This document shows, piece after piece, positions 1 to 10,942 of a stretch of 64,000 nt of DNA (its first letter is position 1; every line of letters begins with the position of its first letter). This DNA is from Cliona cf. orientalis (Eukaryota; Porifera; Demospongiae; Clionaida; Clionaidae). The stretch is taken from NCBI GenBank assembly GCA_963930775.1, contig OZ005689.1, positions 18,871,775-18,935,774 on the forward strand, in the 5' to 3' direction. The position numbers and the translations under genes were made by a program. The notes under the pieces were generated by a model. It was not told the origin of the DNA. It saw only the letters and a program-made list of their open reading frames with translations, and searched no databases.

Positions 1-69
1 ATATACTAATGTACAGTAGGTGTATTTCATTCTGTTGTATCGTTGTGCAAAGAGCTTTTACTTGACTAA

Positions 70-519
70 GGGGCTTGTCCAAAGTCCTTGCGGAAAATTA
101 ATGTCATTATGACGTTGGGGGGAGGGGTCTTGGTCCATGGCGTTGCATTGTCAGCAGATTTTAGCTTCAGTTGCGATTATGCATTGTTGTGGTTGAACAA
201 GTCTAGACATGCCTCCAGCAGTGTCAAAATTTGCATTTTAGTGACAGCTGTGTCAAGCACTAGGTAGCTAAAAGTGTACATGTAGCTACAGACAAGCAAT
301 AAGCTGTCAAAGAAGTACAGGCATGCAATGAATCCATGAAGACATAGCTAGCACTGTAGAATGAATACCGAATGTGTAGGCTAAATGGATCGAGCAGAAT
401 CAGAGTTTCATTGTTGAATCTATGCTGAAATGCTGTGACGTTGAGGGGGGGGGGGGGAGTGGGTAATGTTAGCATCATAATGATGTTAATTTTTCCACAA
501 GGACTTCAGACAAGGCCCC
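70..519. mobile_element. MITE, PIF/Harbinger-like
   Basis: The two ends form an imperfect inverted repeat of about 45 bp; the left arm begins GGGGCTTGTCCAAAGTCCTT and the right arm, reverse-complemented, begins GGGGCCTTGTCTGAAGTCCT. The flanks carry a TAA duplication (67-69 and 520-522), the 3-bp T-W-A target typical of PIF/Harbinger elements. The interior has short G runs (about 117-125 and 445-458) and no credible coding sequence, so this is a non-autonomous copy. Confidence 0.7.
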
Positions 520-522
520 TAA

Positions 523-1550
523 ATACAAGATCCAAGCCACCTTTCATCGATATGCATACAAAAGTGTGATGCATCAAACTATAATGATTTATTGTTGATT
601 ACAAGTATGTTTGATGTCACAATCATGGGATAATGTGACTGAACACTACTAACAGCATGCTATAGTACAATCGAGTGCCAATTAGTATAGCGCGCATGCG
701 CAGATGAAGATCACACCCCTCACTGGAGGCCAAGAGTAGCTGATCAAACTCACCGTGTATTAAATGGCGACGTTCTCACTCCGCTCGAACGTCGAATCTA
801 CCACCAGACCATGACAAAGAGCAGACATCGCCTCTCGCTTCGCTCGAGGATCGGTGGCCTGCCGAGCAGGCCTGTCGAAACGTGCGGCGCTTGCGCCGCT
901 CGCACGAGCTCGAGAATGCATCTCTATAGCCCCTAGGCCTTGGCAACCTCGTTTATGTACACGGCACAACAATTCTGACCAATCGTGAGTCTTCTGAATT
1001 TGTAGGAGAGCGCATCTTTATGCCCTCCAGGTTAGGACACGGACTATATAAGAAAATTGATCGTCTGAAAATATTTTTCGTTGTATTATATATAAAAATA
1101 CATTGAACACCCGTAAAAAGAGCTCTTCAAGGAAAACGCTCACAAACAGCTGAAAACACCAATTATGTTTGCAGCTGATCACAGCATGGTTAAAACTGAA
1201 GCCAACATTCAAGCTCAGCTTAATAAGCTAGAAGAGGTTAAATTACTTCCTCTTGAGATAACAGGCAACAGAGGAGTAGTAAATCCATTCAGAGGATTTG
1301 TAGCAAATGATGCTCAAAGGCACGACTTATTAAATTACCGTCAAATTGAGTACTGAGATGTTTGAAATCAGAATTAAGGCTTACATACTAAGACCACAAG
1401 TGTTAAAAATTAATGCCACAGCGTCGAAAGCGACTATAAACATTCGGTACAAAATCCAAGGCCACCAAACAGAAAATAAATTCCTTAAAACAGGAAATAA
1501 AGAGAATACAAAAATGCATGAGACGCAAGATTGCATACCATAAACTATAA
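523..1550. other. No recognisable gene
   Basis: Nothing here can be assigned to a known family. A CpG-rich patch (about 760-960) has several short reading frames without familiar motifs. A 63-codon plus-strand frame at 1165-1356 matches nothing I recognise and lacks codon or splice context. Best read as old intergenic or transposon-derived sequence. Confidence 0.4.
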
Positions 1551-1948
1551 ACTCGGGTTATTAAGCGCATGCATGCTCTCTTCTTGTAACAAACTATTGT
1601 TTATTAAGTGCATGCATGCACTTAATAGGTGTGGCGTTCTATGAAGCTGACCTTGACCGGCTGGAAAGTATGTGGAGTCCAGATATCTTTGGAGAAATGA
1701 TGGCCATATCATGGAATTTCAGACAAATCGCCAGCACTGGTCGTCTTGAACGGCAGCTGTAAACGCAAAGCGCTCGATCGATCGAGCCAGCTAGCACTAG
1801 CGCGAGCGGGCCTTACATCCATCACGTGCCTAAACATTTGTGGGCGTGGTTATGTGCCATATAATATAAGCGCATATCCTTTATTAAGCGCATACTGTCG
1901 TTCCGTTTACCGCTACAAGCGCATGCGCTTATTAACCAGATTATACGG
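1551..1948. mobile_element. MITE, TTAATAAGCGC family, degraded copy
   Basis: The left end (GGTTATTAAGCGCATGCATGC) and the right end (GCGCTTATTAACCAGATTATACGG, reverse-complement CCGTATAATCTGGTTAATAA) form an imperfect inverted repeat matching the better-preserved relative at 4375-4915. The TA target duplication seen there is not clear here. The interior holds many GCGCATGCGC words and no gene. Confidence 0.5.
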
Positions 1949-2067
1949 CATGCTAACAAAATGGTAACAAAGCCAAATGTAATAGGGGAGCAATATATCG
2001 AGTTCCCCAGGGCTTTGTGCAACGTGAATGGTTTTCCAATCAAAGGGCAAGAGTGTTGCCACTAAAT

Positions 2068-2725
2068 GTGACCAGATTTGGGAAAACCCTCAGTATGGGA
2101 TTTTTTCAGAAAATTGAGTTTGATGCATGGTTGATAAGCTCTAGCATAGAGCTAACCTGCGTTCAAATCTTAGACCAATCGTGTGCTTTGTTGTTGAGAT
2201 ACAGCGCTTTGTTTGCGATCGCTCCACACCCCCAGTAATCAAGAAATTATGGTCTAAAGGCGTTGCTATGCACACGTATGGTGTTTACGCATACTACGCG
2301 TGACCCGAAAATCAATTAAATGGACCTGGGCGGAGCCATTCGAAATAAACGTAAACATCGAGCAAGAGTTGAATTTCGTTGATGACAGCCGATTGTTCTT
2401 AGATGCCTAAGAAGCTAAAAAGGTGAGCAAATATACAGTAGTTCGATGAAACTAGCTGTATCTAGGTAGAGAATTCTATTTAGCGCCCATAGCAACGGGC
2501 TCCGTGTACGGCAGCTGTGCCGACTAGGTGGGTCAAAATGAAGGCTTATTTCGCCTTCGTATAGCATGACTAGCTTCCGTATACAACGGCAACAGTTAGA
2601 AGGGTTGTTCGACATGTATATGACAAAATCTGGACTTCGACAAATTTCGACCTGAGCTACTAAAAATGCGCATTGCGCGAATCGCACGCAGATCCCATAC
2701 AGAGGGTTTTCTCAAATCCGGTCAC
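2068..2725. mobile_element. MITE with 28-bp TIR and 4-bp AAAT duplication (copy 1)
   Basis: Begins GTGACCAGATTTGGGAAAAC and ends with the complementary sequence ending in CCGGTCAC. It is flanked by AAAT at 2064-2067 and 2726-2729. A second copy of nearly the same length and colinear over the whole interior lies at 23922-24588 with ATTT flanks, so both ends are confirmed by comparison. No coding sequence. The 4-bp AT-rich duplication fits superfamilies such as Sola or Ginger, but family membership is not settled by TIR and TSD alone. Confidence 0.75.
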
Positions 2726-2783
2726 AAATTATATCAGGCAAGATATCAGGAATCCGATCTAATTTCCCATAATATTCCAGATA

Positions 2784-3262
2784 CCGTAAAGTCTGGTTAA
2801 TAAGCGCACATGCTTATTAAGTGCATGCTTCCTTCCTGTTAAGTATCGTCTAATAAGCGCATGCACTCAATAAAGATGACAGTAGTATTCACCGTTCGAT
2901 CAAGTGTTCCATGCTCTACATGCCTAGAACTAGTTTACCAATCTATTTTCGGATAGCCAGCTGTACGAGATCGGCTATACTCAACACTGTGATGTTTCAC
3001 TGAGAAGGGTTCGGATTCTTGACCTTGACTTCGAAGCGAGTCTCGCCAAAGAAATCGGCTATTTTTCCACTGTTTTCTTCCAGCGATGGCTTCCGATCAT
3101 ACTTCCATGAACTACTACAGAGCTTATTCCAAGAATCGCCGTGTTTTTAACTTGCTAGCTTTGTGATCGAGCGCTCGAACGTGCTGGCAGTGGGTGGGGC
3201 CAAAACTTCACTCTCTATTAAGCAGACATCGTCCAATAGGTGCATGTTACCACCGAGAGTGA
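2784..3262. mobile_element. TTAATAAGCGC-family element, one end only
   Basis: The terminus CCGTAAAGTCTGGTTAATAA (2784 on) and the following roughly 470 bp match, in opposite orientation, the interior of the complete 541-bp element at 4375-4915. Similarity stops near 3262, inside the reading frame at 3163-3531, and no second terminus follows. It is either a truncated MITE fused to other sequence or one end of a longer gene-bearing relative. Confidence 0.55.
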
Positions 3263-3531
3263 AGAATGGAGAAGTTTGTGGTCCAGGCTGCCAGTGTGTC
3301 AACTGCAAGAACGCTGAAGAAAGGCAAGAAACACAAAAAGTAGACAATATGGAAGACATGCATTATGATACTCTTCAGGATGACATCGGCACCATAATGC
3401 AGAACATTTTTGGATCACAAGAGTCAGACTTTACAGACGACAGTGAGAGCAGTGAAGGTGGTGATACTTGCAGCAGTAGCGATGTCGATGAACTCAGTGC
3501 CAGTCCAAATCCTGAGATAGATGATCAATAA
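3163..3531 (+). CDS. Small acidic protein with a CXC/CRC-type cysteine motif
   Basis: A 122-codon open frame. Around residues 37-50 it carries CGPGCQCVNCKN, the cysteine spacing of one half of the tesmin/TSO1 CXC (CRC) DNA-binding domain; the normal tandem second half is absent. The C-terminal third is very acidic and serine-rich. The first 30 or so codons overlap a TIR-element fragment, so the ATG may be spurious, the protein may be a transposon product, or this may be the last exon of a longer gene whose upstream exons were replaced. No polyadenylation signal or splice site decides between these. Confidence 0.4.
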   Translation: MIERSNVLAVGGAKTSLSIKQTSSNRCMLPPRVKNGEVCGPGCQCVNCKNAEERQETQKVDNMEDMHYDTLQDDIGTIMQNIFGSQESDFTDDSESSEGGDTCSSSDVDELSASPNPEIDDQ

Positions 3532-3985
3532 TTATATTTTTACAAGCTATGCAGTGATCCCAAGTAGCCAAACTCAAAGCATACACTTTGAATACTAGTA
3601 CTCCTTTTATAAATGTTCATAGCATATTAAATTACAAATTTATGATTGTTTAAAGCACTCATGTGCAGCTTAATTACATGTAAGTAACATGGCGATTATT
3701 CACACACTCCTGTATCCCGTAATACGCATAGAAAAATTATCTGTACCCGCTTACAATACATACTAGATTTACCTTTCAACTAAGCCTGATTTGGCCGAAA
3801 AATATTGGTCAGGTCTGCTGCTCGGTAGCATCTTGCAGCATCACTTTCATCGAGCAACATAAGAATACATCAACAAAAAGGACGCTGACGCTGCAGGTTT
3901 TCCTCTAGGTCACCAGATCAAGAGGTGGAGGGCACAAGGGGAAGCTCCTCTTTCAATTAGTTTTTGTTCGGGGACCATAGCTGCT
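3532..3985. other. No recognisable gene
   Basis: AT-rich sequence downstream of the CXC-type frame. No inverted ends, tandem repeats or conserved reading frame were noticed. Confidence 0.4.
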
Positions 3986-3989
3986 ACGG

Positions 3990-5523
3990 TTCCAGTGATA
4001 TCACCCGTGAAATTTGAGGTCACGAAAGTACACTTTTAATCTTTGGTGTACATGTCTACCTTGGACATCAGTGTATACATGCAGACATCTACTTTGGGGA
4101 ATGCTGCTATAGTCGCTAAAAATTCCCATTTTGCTAAATAGTCGGGACACCTCACATCCTCTAGTTCAACTGGCCTATCCACATATTCTCTCAATGAATC
4201 ACAAAACACATTACTACTTCCATGTTTTAGTTCACTAATTTCCTCCTTTTTTCAACGAAATTGGTATCCAAGAAAGAAACTTGCCAGTGGTAGGTCACAG
4301 TTATTATTCTCAATGGCAATCCTAGGATATTTCATATTGTACATTAATATTCTAAATTTCATGACCCAATCATACCGTAGTCTGGTTAATAAGCGCATGC
4401 GCTTATCACTCGGTGGTAAGGAAACATGCGCCTATTAGACGATGTGCGCTTAATAGAGAGTGAAGTTTTGGCCCCGCCCACTGCCAGCACGTTCGAGCGC
4501 TCAATCATAAAGCTAGCAAGTTATGAACACAGCGATTCTTGGACTAAGCTCTGTAATAGTTCATGGGAGTATGGATCGGAAGACATCGCTGGAAGAAAAC
4601 CGTGGAAAAGCGCCGATTTCTTTGGCGAGACTTGCTTCGGTCGAGGTCAAGAGTCTGAACCAGTCTCAGTGGAACATTGCAGTGTTGAGTGTTGAGTATA
4701 GCCAATCTCGTGCAGCTGGCTATCCGAAAATAGGTTAGTAAATTGGTTCTAGCCATGTGGAGCATGGAACACTCTTGATCGAACGATGACTATTACTGTC
4801 GTCTTTATTGGGCGCATGCGCTTATTAGGTAATGCTTAATAACAGCAAGGAAGCATGCGCTTTTTAAAAAAAATGCGCTTACTAAACATGTGTGCTTATT
4901 AACCAGTCTCTACGGTATGCAAAATTGGCCATACTTTGTCATGACGCCATCTAAGATCAGCATGCATCAATCTAATTTTTGCATACTGGTAATGAGTTAC
5001 CACCTTAACTGAAGATGAGCGAACAGTCATGTCTACCAAATAGATGAAGATGTGAAACAATTTCATCTCAATTTTGGGATCTCTTAAGTTCATTTTGTAT
5101 GACGTACTAAGGAGTTTCAAATCTTTATCACTAGCTATTCTCTACATCTACATCTTTGTACACCAGCATTATCCAAGTCATTTATCCCTTGAACCTGAGC
5201 ATTTGCAATACCAGCTAGTGGATCAGCTTCTATGGTCATTTCTTCACATTGCCCAAGATCGGCAGAAAGCTGTTTACTGGATACTATTTCAATATCACCA
5301 GTTTTCATAGGAAGAGGAAATTCATGGTTGTTGCTGGAAAGTAAGCATAGAGTGTTTCAAACTGAGCCATAAATTGTTCATATAAGGGATTATTTTTCTT
5401 TAGCCAGTGAAAGGCTTTCAAAACGGCTTCTCTGTCATAGGCTACAGTTATGTCTCCAATGTGCTTATGAAACTGAAGTATCCCTGCCGTGTATGGGAGG
5501 TCATCTATGCCAAAATTCATCAC
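3990..5523 (-). pseudogene. Helitron Rep/helicase-type gene relic, interrupted by a MITE
   Basis: Minus-strand translation in several frames recovers phrases characteristic of the N-terminal half of Helitron-encoded, PIF1-helicase-linked proteins: EAVLKAFHWLKKNNPLYEQF near 5400, a KIRLMHADLRWR block near 4970, FAYDWVMKF just left of the MITE near 4350, and LREYVDRPVELEDVRCPDY near 4180. These are in the order expected for one gene. The phrases lie in different frames separated by stops, and a 541-bp MITE (4375-4915) splits the gene, so it cannot be functional. No Rep HUH motif or helicase Walker motif remains in the window. Family assignment is from recall of motif style, without a search. 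Confidence 0.5.
4375..4915. mobile_element. MITE, TTAATAAGCGC family, complete copy
   Basis: Left terminus CCGTAGTCTGGTTAATAAGC, right terminus its near complement (GCTTATTAACCAGTCTCTACGG), flanked by TA at 4373-4374 and 4916-4917. This is the TA-target signature of the Tc1/mariner/pogo group or a similar superfamily. It is inserted in the Helitron relic. Its interior is shared, inverted, with 2784-3262. Confidence 0.75.
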
Positions 5524-5529
5524 ATAGAT

Positions 5530-5760
5530 TCTTATTGTGGGGTGGGGGGGGGGGGGGGTGGGCAGGCGGGCGGGTAGGGGGCGGATATGGGAGATTATCT
5601 ATTCTCTAGGTAATGATGGAGCGGGGGTAGGAGCCGGGTTTATGGTTTATGGTTTATGGAATGCGGAGGGGGGCGTTAATATTGTGTAGATTTGCGGGGG
5701 GGGGGGGGGGGGAGGGGGGTGAATGTTAACATGTTATGAGCGGGAGGGTCGCGTGCATCC
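5530..5760. repeat. G-rich low-complexity tract
   Basis: Two long G runs (about 5545-5560 and 5695-5718) with surrounding GGGCGGGC words on the plus strand. No gene. Potential G-quadruplex-forming DNA; assembly accuracy in such runs is doubtful. Confidence 0.6.
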
Positions 5761-6796
5761 GCCAAATAGTGGGCGTGGTTCAATGCGGTTGGATGTTTCT
5801 ATTTAATGCCCACTATTTAAAATGAACTGAAGATGAGCTCGTGGGCCATTGACACCCTAAGAAGGGTATCTGCTGAATTGTTTTCCCATCAAGATGGAAG
5901 ACGTATCTCTCCTGACTTACCTGAATCTTGTATATTGTCCCTTGAATTAGTGTACAGGGAGTTGCTAATTCAGCAGTCCTTAAATAATTTGGATGGTAAT
6001 GGTGACCAGGCGTGTGAGCTGGTAAGACAAGCACTCGTAACACTTCAAGATATCGATCATTTGCATTTGGCACAATCCGAACCTTCTGCTCCTGCAGTTA
6101 CACATGGTGGTGTTGGCAGACCTCGCTTTGAAATTCCAAGGGAACAGCTGCTCTTTTTGATTGAATCAAAATTTACTGTTCCACAGATTTCAGATATGAT
6201 TGTTGTATCTGTTGTAACTATTCATCAACGACTCTCTGAATAAAATCTGTCGATTCACTCCACCTATACGGATTTGACTGATGGTGAATTAGATTCCATT
6301 GTGTCTGATATCCACAAGGAGTTTCCTATGTGTGGGAATAAACAAATGAGTGGTCACCTAATCTCTCCGGGCATTTGTGTTCAACAACATAGAATATGAT
6401 AGTCTATGCATCAGGTTGACCCAGAGGGGACTATGGCAAGACGTCTGAATGTCGTTCATCGTAGATACTACAGTCTACAGTGTGCCTGCTCCTAGGTCAC
6501 TGTATCACATCGATGGCAACCATAAACTCATTTGGTATATCTAATTTGGGGTCCCACTTTGTTTCTCATCAGCCCCTGCACAGATTTAGGCCATGCAAAT
6601 GTACCACATCATGAATTAAATGGTCTGCGTAATTATATACCAGCCAGCTCAATTACAACATTTTTTACTGTTCACACAGTAACTAAATAATACAATGGTA
6701 TTATTGGGTTGAAACCATTATACTGATGAGAAAACCTGAATCAACTAATTGGGGCCTTGCTTATGACTGCTAAACCTAATTTCCTAGTTTAAGTGA

Positions 6797-6842
6797 ACCT
6801 AATCTAACCTAACCTAACCCTAACCTAACCTAACCCTAACCT
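6797..6842. repeat. Interstitial telomere-like repeat
   Basis: A run of CCTAA and CCCTAA units (reverse strand TTAGG/TTAGGG) within the intron at 6535-7007 of the transposase relic. The arm AATTTCCTAGTTTAAGTGAAC flanks it on both sides (about 6777 and 6848), so the short array sits inside a local duplication. Confidence 0.7.
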
Positions 6843-7372
6843 GAGCCTAATTTCCTAGTTTAAGTGAACAGTGATTCAGCAAAATTATTGTTGACCCAGT
6901 ACCACAATAGTGTGAGAATGCTATCACTTGGCCAGCAAATATTTAGGAATATAAATTTAATATGCATGTTGAAAGCAAATTCCATGTCTGAATGATTAAT
7001 TATCTAGATGGAAATTTGTCGTTCATGGATGCATTGACGGCTATAGCCGAAGAATAATCTACTTACACTGTGCGTGTAATAATAGAGCTGACAGTTTTAC
7101 ACCTTTTTCTGGAAGGTGTAAGGAAACATGGACTACCACAACGAGTAAGAGGAAACAGAGGGGATGAGAATGTTGCGATTGCCAGATTCATGTTGGAGCA
7201 CCCTCTTAGAGGTGTTGGCCGTGGAAGCTTTATATCTGGGAAAAGTGTGCACAATCAGCAAATTGAGCGATTATGGCGCGACCTGTTTCACCAGTGCAAT
7301 ATTCTGTATTACAAGCTCTTCTACTTTATGGAAGATTTGCAGATTCTTGACGTAAGTGTTGATACTCAACTA

Positions 7373-8167
7373 CCGTATTCGCTCGATCAGACGCCGCTCT
7401 CGAATAGTCGCCGCACCTCCGGAAGTGTTGAACGAAATAGTGGCCGCTCTCTAATAGTAGCCGCGCCACGCCTACTATTCGAGTATACCATGCAGCACGT
7501 GGACATATGCATGCCTCGCAACTCGTTTTCGATGGCAGGTACACGATAAACAGTCTAGAACAAGTTCTAACCTTCTTCTGCATCAGCAAAGGGGCCAGAA
7601 TCTCCTAGATCAGCGGTATCAATCGACCGTTTCTTTAAGGATTGCCTCTCCAGCAGCTACTGGTATTAATAAACGCCGCTCTCGAATAGTCGCCGCTCTT
7701 GAATAAACAAGGGCGGAGAGCAGGTAGCAAAAGTGGGGGGGCTCAGACCTTTGACTGTGTACTGGGACAACCATTAGGCTGCGGGCATATGCCCACAGCC
7801 CACCTAGGGGGGTCTGGGGGCATGCTCCCCCAGAAAATTTGGAAATTTCGACTCTCTGAGAGCATTTCTGATGCAATCTGGCACCAGTTTTTGGACTGAT
7901 TTTAGTAGCAGTTTTTACTTTAGCACTCTTTGCAAACAGCTAGAATTATGACAACTATGTTGCTGTAATTATGTAGTATGGGCATGTGATAAAATGGGGG
8001 GGGGGGGGGGGGGGGGGGGAGGGGGCTCAGCCCCCCCCCCCTGTTTCCAAAGTGGGGGGGGCTGAAGCCCCCCCTGCCCCCCCCTATTTCTCCGCCCGTG
8101 ATAAACGCCACACAAACTCGGGCGGAGAAATAAATAGTAGCCGCGGCGTTTGATCAAGCGAATACAG
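7373..8167. mobile_element. MITE, CCGTATTCG family, with a nested insertion
   Basis: Left terminus CCGTATTCGCTCGATCAGAC; right terminus is its imperfect complement (GTTTGATCAAGCGAATACAG). TA duplications lie at 7371-7372 and 8168-8169. The element lies inside the third domain of the transposase relic, and the surrounding reading frame is continuous across the empty site. It contains GAATAGTAGCCGC-type words shared with the 391-bp element at 10943-11333. Confidence 0.75.
7711..8097. mobile_element. Small element with GGGCGGAGA inverted ends, nested
   Basis: Starts GGGCGGAGAG and ends TCTCCGCCC. Inside are paired inverted blocks built on GGGGGGCT(C/G)AGCC and long G/C homopolymers (7997-8040). 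It sits within the MITE at 7373-8167. Target duplication is not clear, so the exact borders are uncertain. Confidence 0.5.
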
Positions 8168-8719
8168 TATTTGCTCTTGAGTATGTATTTCTACCACGCA
8201 TCAATTCAAGTCTCGAGAAGTTTATGTTTGCTTGGAATAATCACCCTCTATCCTCTGAGGGCAACTTGACTCCAAACCAATTATGGACTGTTGGTTTGGT
8301 ACAAAATAACGAAGATCCATTTATGGTTGAAGTATGTTTAAATATAGGTGGATGTGTTTTCAGTGTAACATTGCTATATTCTTGTAGGATCATCATCTGT
8401 ATGGTGTGGACTGGGAAGGACCATTGTCATTAGATGATGATGAAGGCACTGTTGTAGTACCCGAGTGTGTCTGTCCCCTTGCAGAAGACCAATTGGATGA
8501 ACTACGTACTATTATGTCCCCCTCAAGTTCCATCTCCAACTATGGTATTGATCTATACCAGTCAGTGCTGCAATGTATTATTGCTCAGCAACATCATCAC
8601 ATGGCAAGACTTCATGTAATTTATTACATCATAATAATATTGTACATTGAATTAGCCAGATTGTCATTGACTAGTTTCATAAATGCATTATCATTAATAT
8701 TATTTGTAAGTAATTGATT

Positions 8720-9630
8720 CCACATCCCTTGCCTAATAACTCCTGTGTATTATAGTAAATAGAGTACTAGTTATGAATGTGACAAAACCAGCTGTATAAT
8801 ATTATTGAAGCCCCAATTGTAATAATACTAAGTATTCAATAATAGGTAAGAGTAAGAGTCACTTGGGAGGTATGAGTGCAAAGGTGAAAGGTTGATCGCA
8901 AAGTGTGCAAGATCTATCGGATTATTAATCGTCACGTCACAAACAGTAATAATAAAATTTAATATATCGTACGCGAACATTAGTCCAATATATGTACACA
9001 TTTAATTATCGCGCATTATATTATGCAATTACGTATGCACTGTAGAGGGGAGCGCGCACACGTACACGTACGTAGCGCAGGCGCGCGGACGGATATAAAC
9101 TTGAATCTCGAGTTTGATAGACGCCGTGCTTCGAGACGGAAACGCTGATCATGAATTTAGAGCGCATCGACAACGTGACCGTTTATAGTGCAGCGTTGAC
9201 CACCAAAATCACGCACATACAAAATATTGTTCGTGGAACGCTATCTGCGATGTATTCACCTTGCACATCTCTGACTGTTACGTGTGACCATATTATAGAC
9301 GACTTAAGGCGTGAACGTTTATCTCATTAAAAGGTGTGAATCCGGCGCACTATATCACACGTATGCATACGCCCACTGGTGGTCAAAAATACTCTATGGG
9401 TATGGGAAGAAATGCTCTAAACATAAAATAGCAAGGACTCTTGCCATTCAAGCGAGGACTCTTGCCATTCATCTATCGCCACAATTAGTTGCCGATCTTA
9501 TCGCACTCGGGCTCTAGGGTGCTGCTCGATTTTTATCGCATTGTATAAGACGACTTAAGGCGTGACCGTTTAGCCCATTAACGAGGTATTATACTATAGC
9601 GATAAGTGACAAGGAACCGACGTATAAGGA
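8720..9630. other. No gene; two diverged direct repeats
   Basis: A block of about 40 bp beginning GACGACTTAAGGCGTGA occurs at about 9299 and again at about 9549. Between them is a tandem duplication of a CAAG-GACTCTTGCCATTC word (9433-9470). No reading frame with recognisable motifs. Confidence 0.5.
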
Positions 9631-9633
9631 ACC

Positions 9634-9936
9634 ATGTCGCGATCGCATTCAGCAATAACCGGTGGGCGTGGCATGTACGTGTTAGCTAGCGCCTCGCGCT
9701 ATAGCGCGGCCGCGGGTGGAGAGGGTACCAGCCGGCCGGGAACGCTGAACGATTTCTACATATTGAACTATGACGACCTCTACCCTAACGGAATTAAGCT
9801 CTTGCAACCTCCTTTCAGTAAAAAATATCGTGTGATATTCCTTCGTGCTCTATTGCAGGAAAATAAGTATAGATATCACACACTCTTCATCTCCATCCTA
9901 GCTGTCACCCTAGTGATCGGACGTCGACAATATTAG
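9634..9936 (+). CDS. Hypothetical 100-codon open frame
   Basis: An ATG-initiated frame of 100 codons in a locally GC-rich, CpG-containing stretch. The C-terminus has a short hydrophobic run (LFISILAVTLVIG, residues about 83-95) that could form one membrane helix. I recognise no family. It may be a chance frame; there is no splice or promoter evidence. Confidence 0.15.
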   Translation: MSRSHSAITGGRGMYVLASASRYSAAAGGEGTSRPGTLNDFYILNYDDLYPNGIKLLQPPFSKKYRVIFLRALLQENKYRYHTLFISILAVTLVIGRRQY

Positions 9937-10260
9937 TAATATTACGGAGGTAAGGATCGTATTCGAGTGTAAATCTTTCAACCTACGCTTGTATGTGTGT
10001 GTGTGTGCGTGTGTGTTTGTGTCTCCCTCCCTCCTCTCTCACTACTGAATAGCTGCTGGAAAGAAAGAAGAAACTACAAGTCTTCAGATGCTAAGGGAAT
10101 TTCCTTGTAAGAATCAGCATGCAATGTGGAAGCAATAATTATTAGGTCTAAGAGTTGGTTGTGAGCAAGCCTATTAACGGGTATTGGGTTATCAAGTCAA
10201 TAACCTATTTAAACTCCTTTATCAGTGTGTATTAATTTTGATCATAGCTATATCATACTA
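9937..10260. repeat. GT microsatellite and flanks, no gene
   Basis: An imperfect GT tract at about 9993-10022, followed by CT-rich words. Nothing else recognised. Confidence 0.5.
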
Positions 10261-10577
10261 GTCTCGTGCCCAGCCCCCTTCATGCGCTCGAGAAAGGGTC
10301 TAGTCAAAAGGGTCGCACTTCCTTGTCCTCAAGATACGTATGTTGCGGCCCAATCAGGTCACAGAACCATAGTCACATGACATTAGTGGAATGTAATTAT
10401 GCGTGGTCCGTACGTACACGTGTGCGCTTGGTATTGCACACGGTACGGAAGTGGCGGTTAGCTTCTATTTTACGCACACCGGAATTGTCAATTACTGCAT
10501 TCCAGCCGGACGCGTTAGTGTGACCCTTTTGACCAGACCCTTTCTCGCGCGTGCATGAAGGGGGCTGGGCACGAGAC
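10261..10577. mobile_element. MITE with about 55-bp TIR (GTCTCGTGCCCAGCC)
   Basis: Left arm GTCTCGTGCCCAGCCCCCTT and right arm AAGGGGGCTGGGCACGAGAC pair over about 55 bp with few mismatches. Flanking TA (10259-10260 and 10578-10579) suggests a TA-target superfamily. A related TAGTCTCGTTCCCAGACC end occurs in reverse at about 47385-47402. Non-coding. Confidence 0.7.
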
Positions 10578-10942
10578 TAATATCGTACTGTGATTCGATT
10601 GGTCTGGAGGAGGTATTTATTTCTCAAAGATACGTGTACCTACAAAATTCATAGCTTGAAGCTTGACACCGGTACCAAGCTTGGCTCTTGTACTATAATA
10701 TCTTGCCTGTCAATAGTCTGGTGGTACATGTAGATTCGACGTTCAAACCCCGTCGCCATTATGCTTAGTAGCAGCTGCTGTTGGTCAGCTACAGTGAGCG
10801 ATGTGGTTTAAAGTTTGTGCCGCATCTACACATGCACACTGTACTGACGGGGACATGCAGTTAGGGAGATAATCATGAGTAAGTGACCCCATGAAATATT
10901 AACGTTTCCTAGGGTTGATGGTCATGAAAATATCATGATATA

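Larger units (their letters stand above)
5833..8620 (+). pseudogene. IS3EU/integrase-like DDE transposase, decayed
   Basis: The first 136 codons are open and contain a GRPRFEIPREQL helix-turn-helix-like start followed by FTVPQISDMI. After an in-frame TAA the frame goes on with a DLTDGELDSIV block, and a HIDGNHKLI block carries the first catalytic Asp. A 473-bp intron (6535-7007) follows. The next exon has [26 protein letters not shown] (second Asp) and [13 protein letters not shown] (catalytic Glu), reached by a frameshift near 7085. A MITE (7373-8167) splits this exon. A last intron (8332-8387) precedes the terminal exon. The layout matches the rve-type integrase family widespread in cnidarian and fish transposons (IS3EU or Ginger-like). 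Several stops, including TGA at the intron 1 junction, make it inactive. Confidence 0.65.

Noticed and set aside
6241-6243. TAA after the first 136 codons as the natural end of a small protein
   Set aside because: Conserved transposase sequence continues immediately after it in the same frame, so it is a nonsense mutation.
10735-10775. GTTCAAACCCC with short flanking complementarity, resembling a tRNA B box
   Set aside because: No matching A box, acceptor stem or anticodon arm could be drawn around it; the loop is too long for a T arm.
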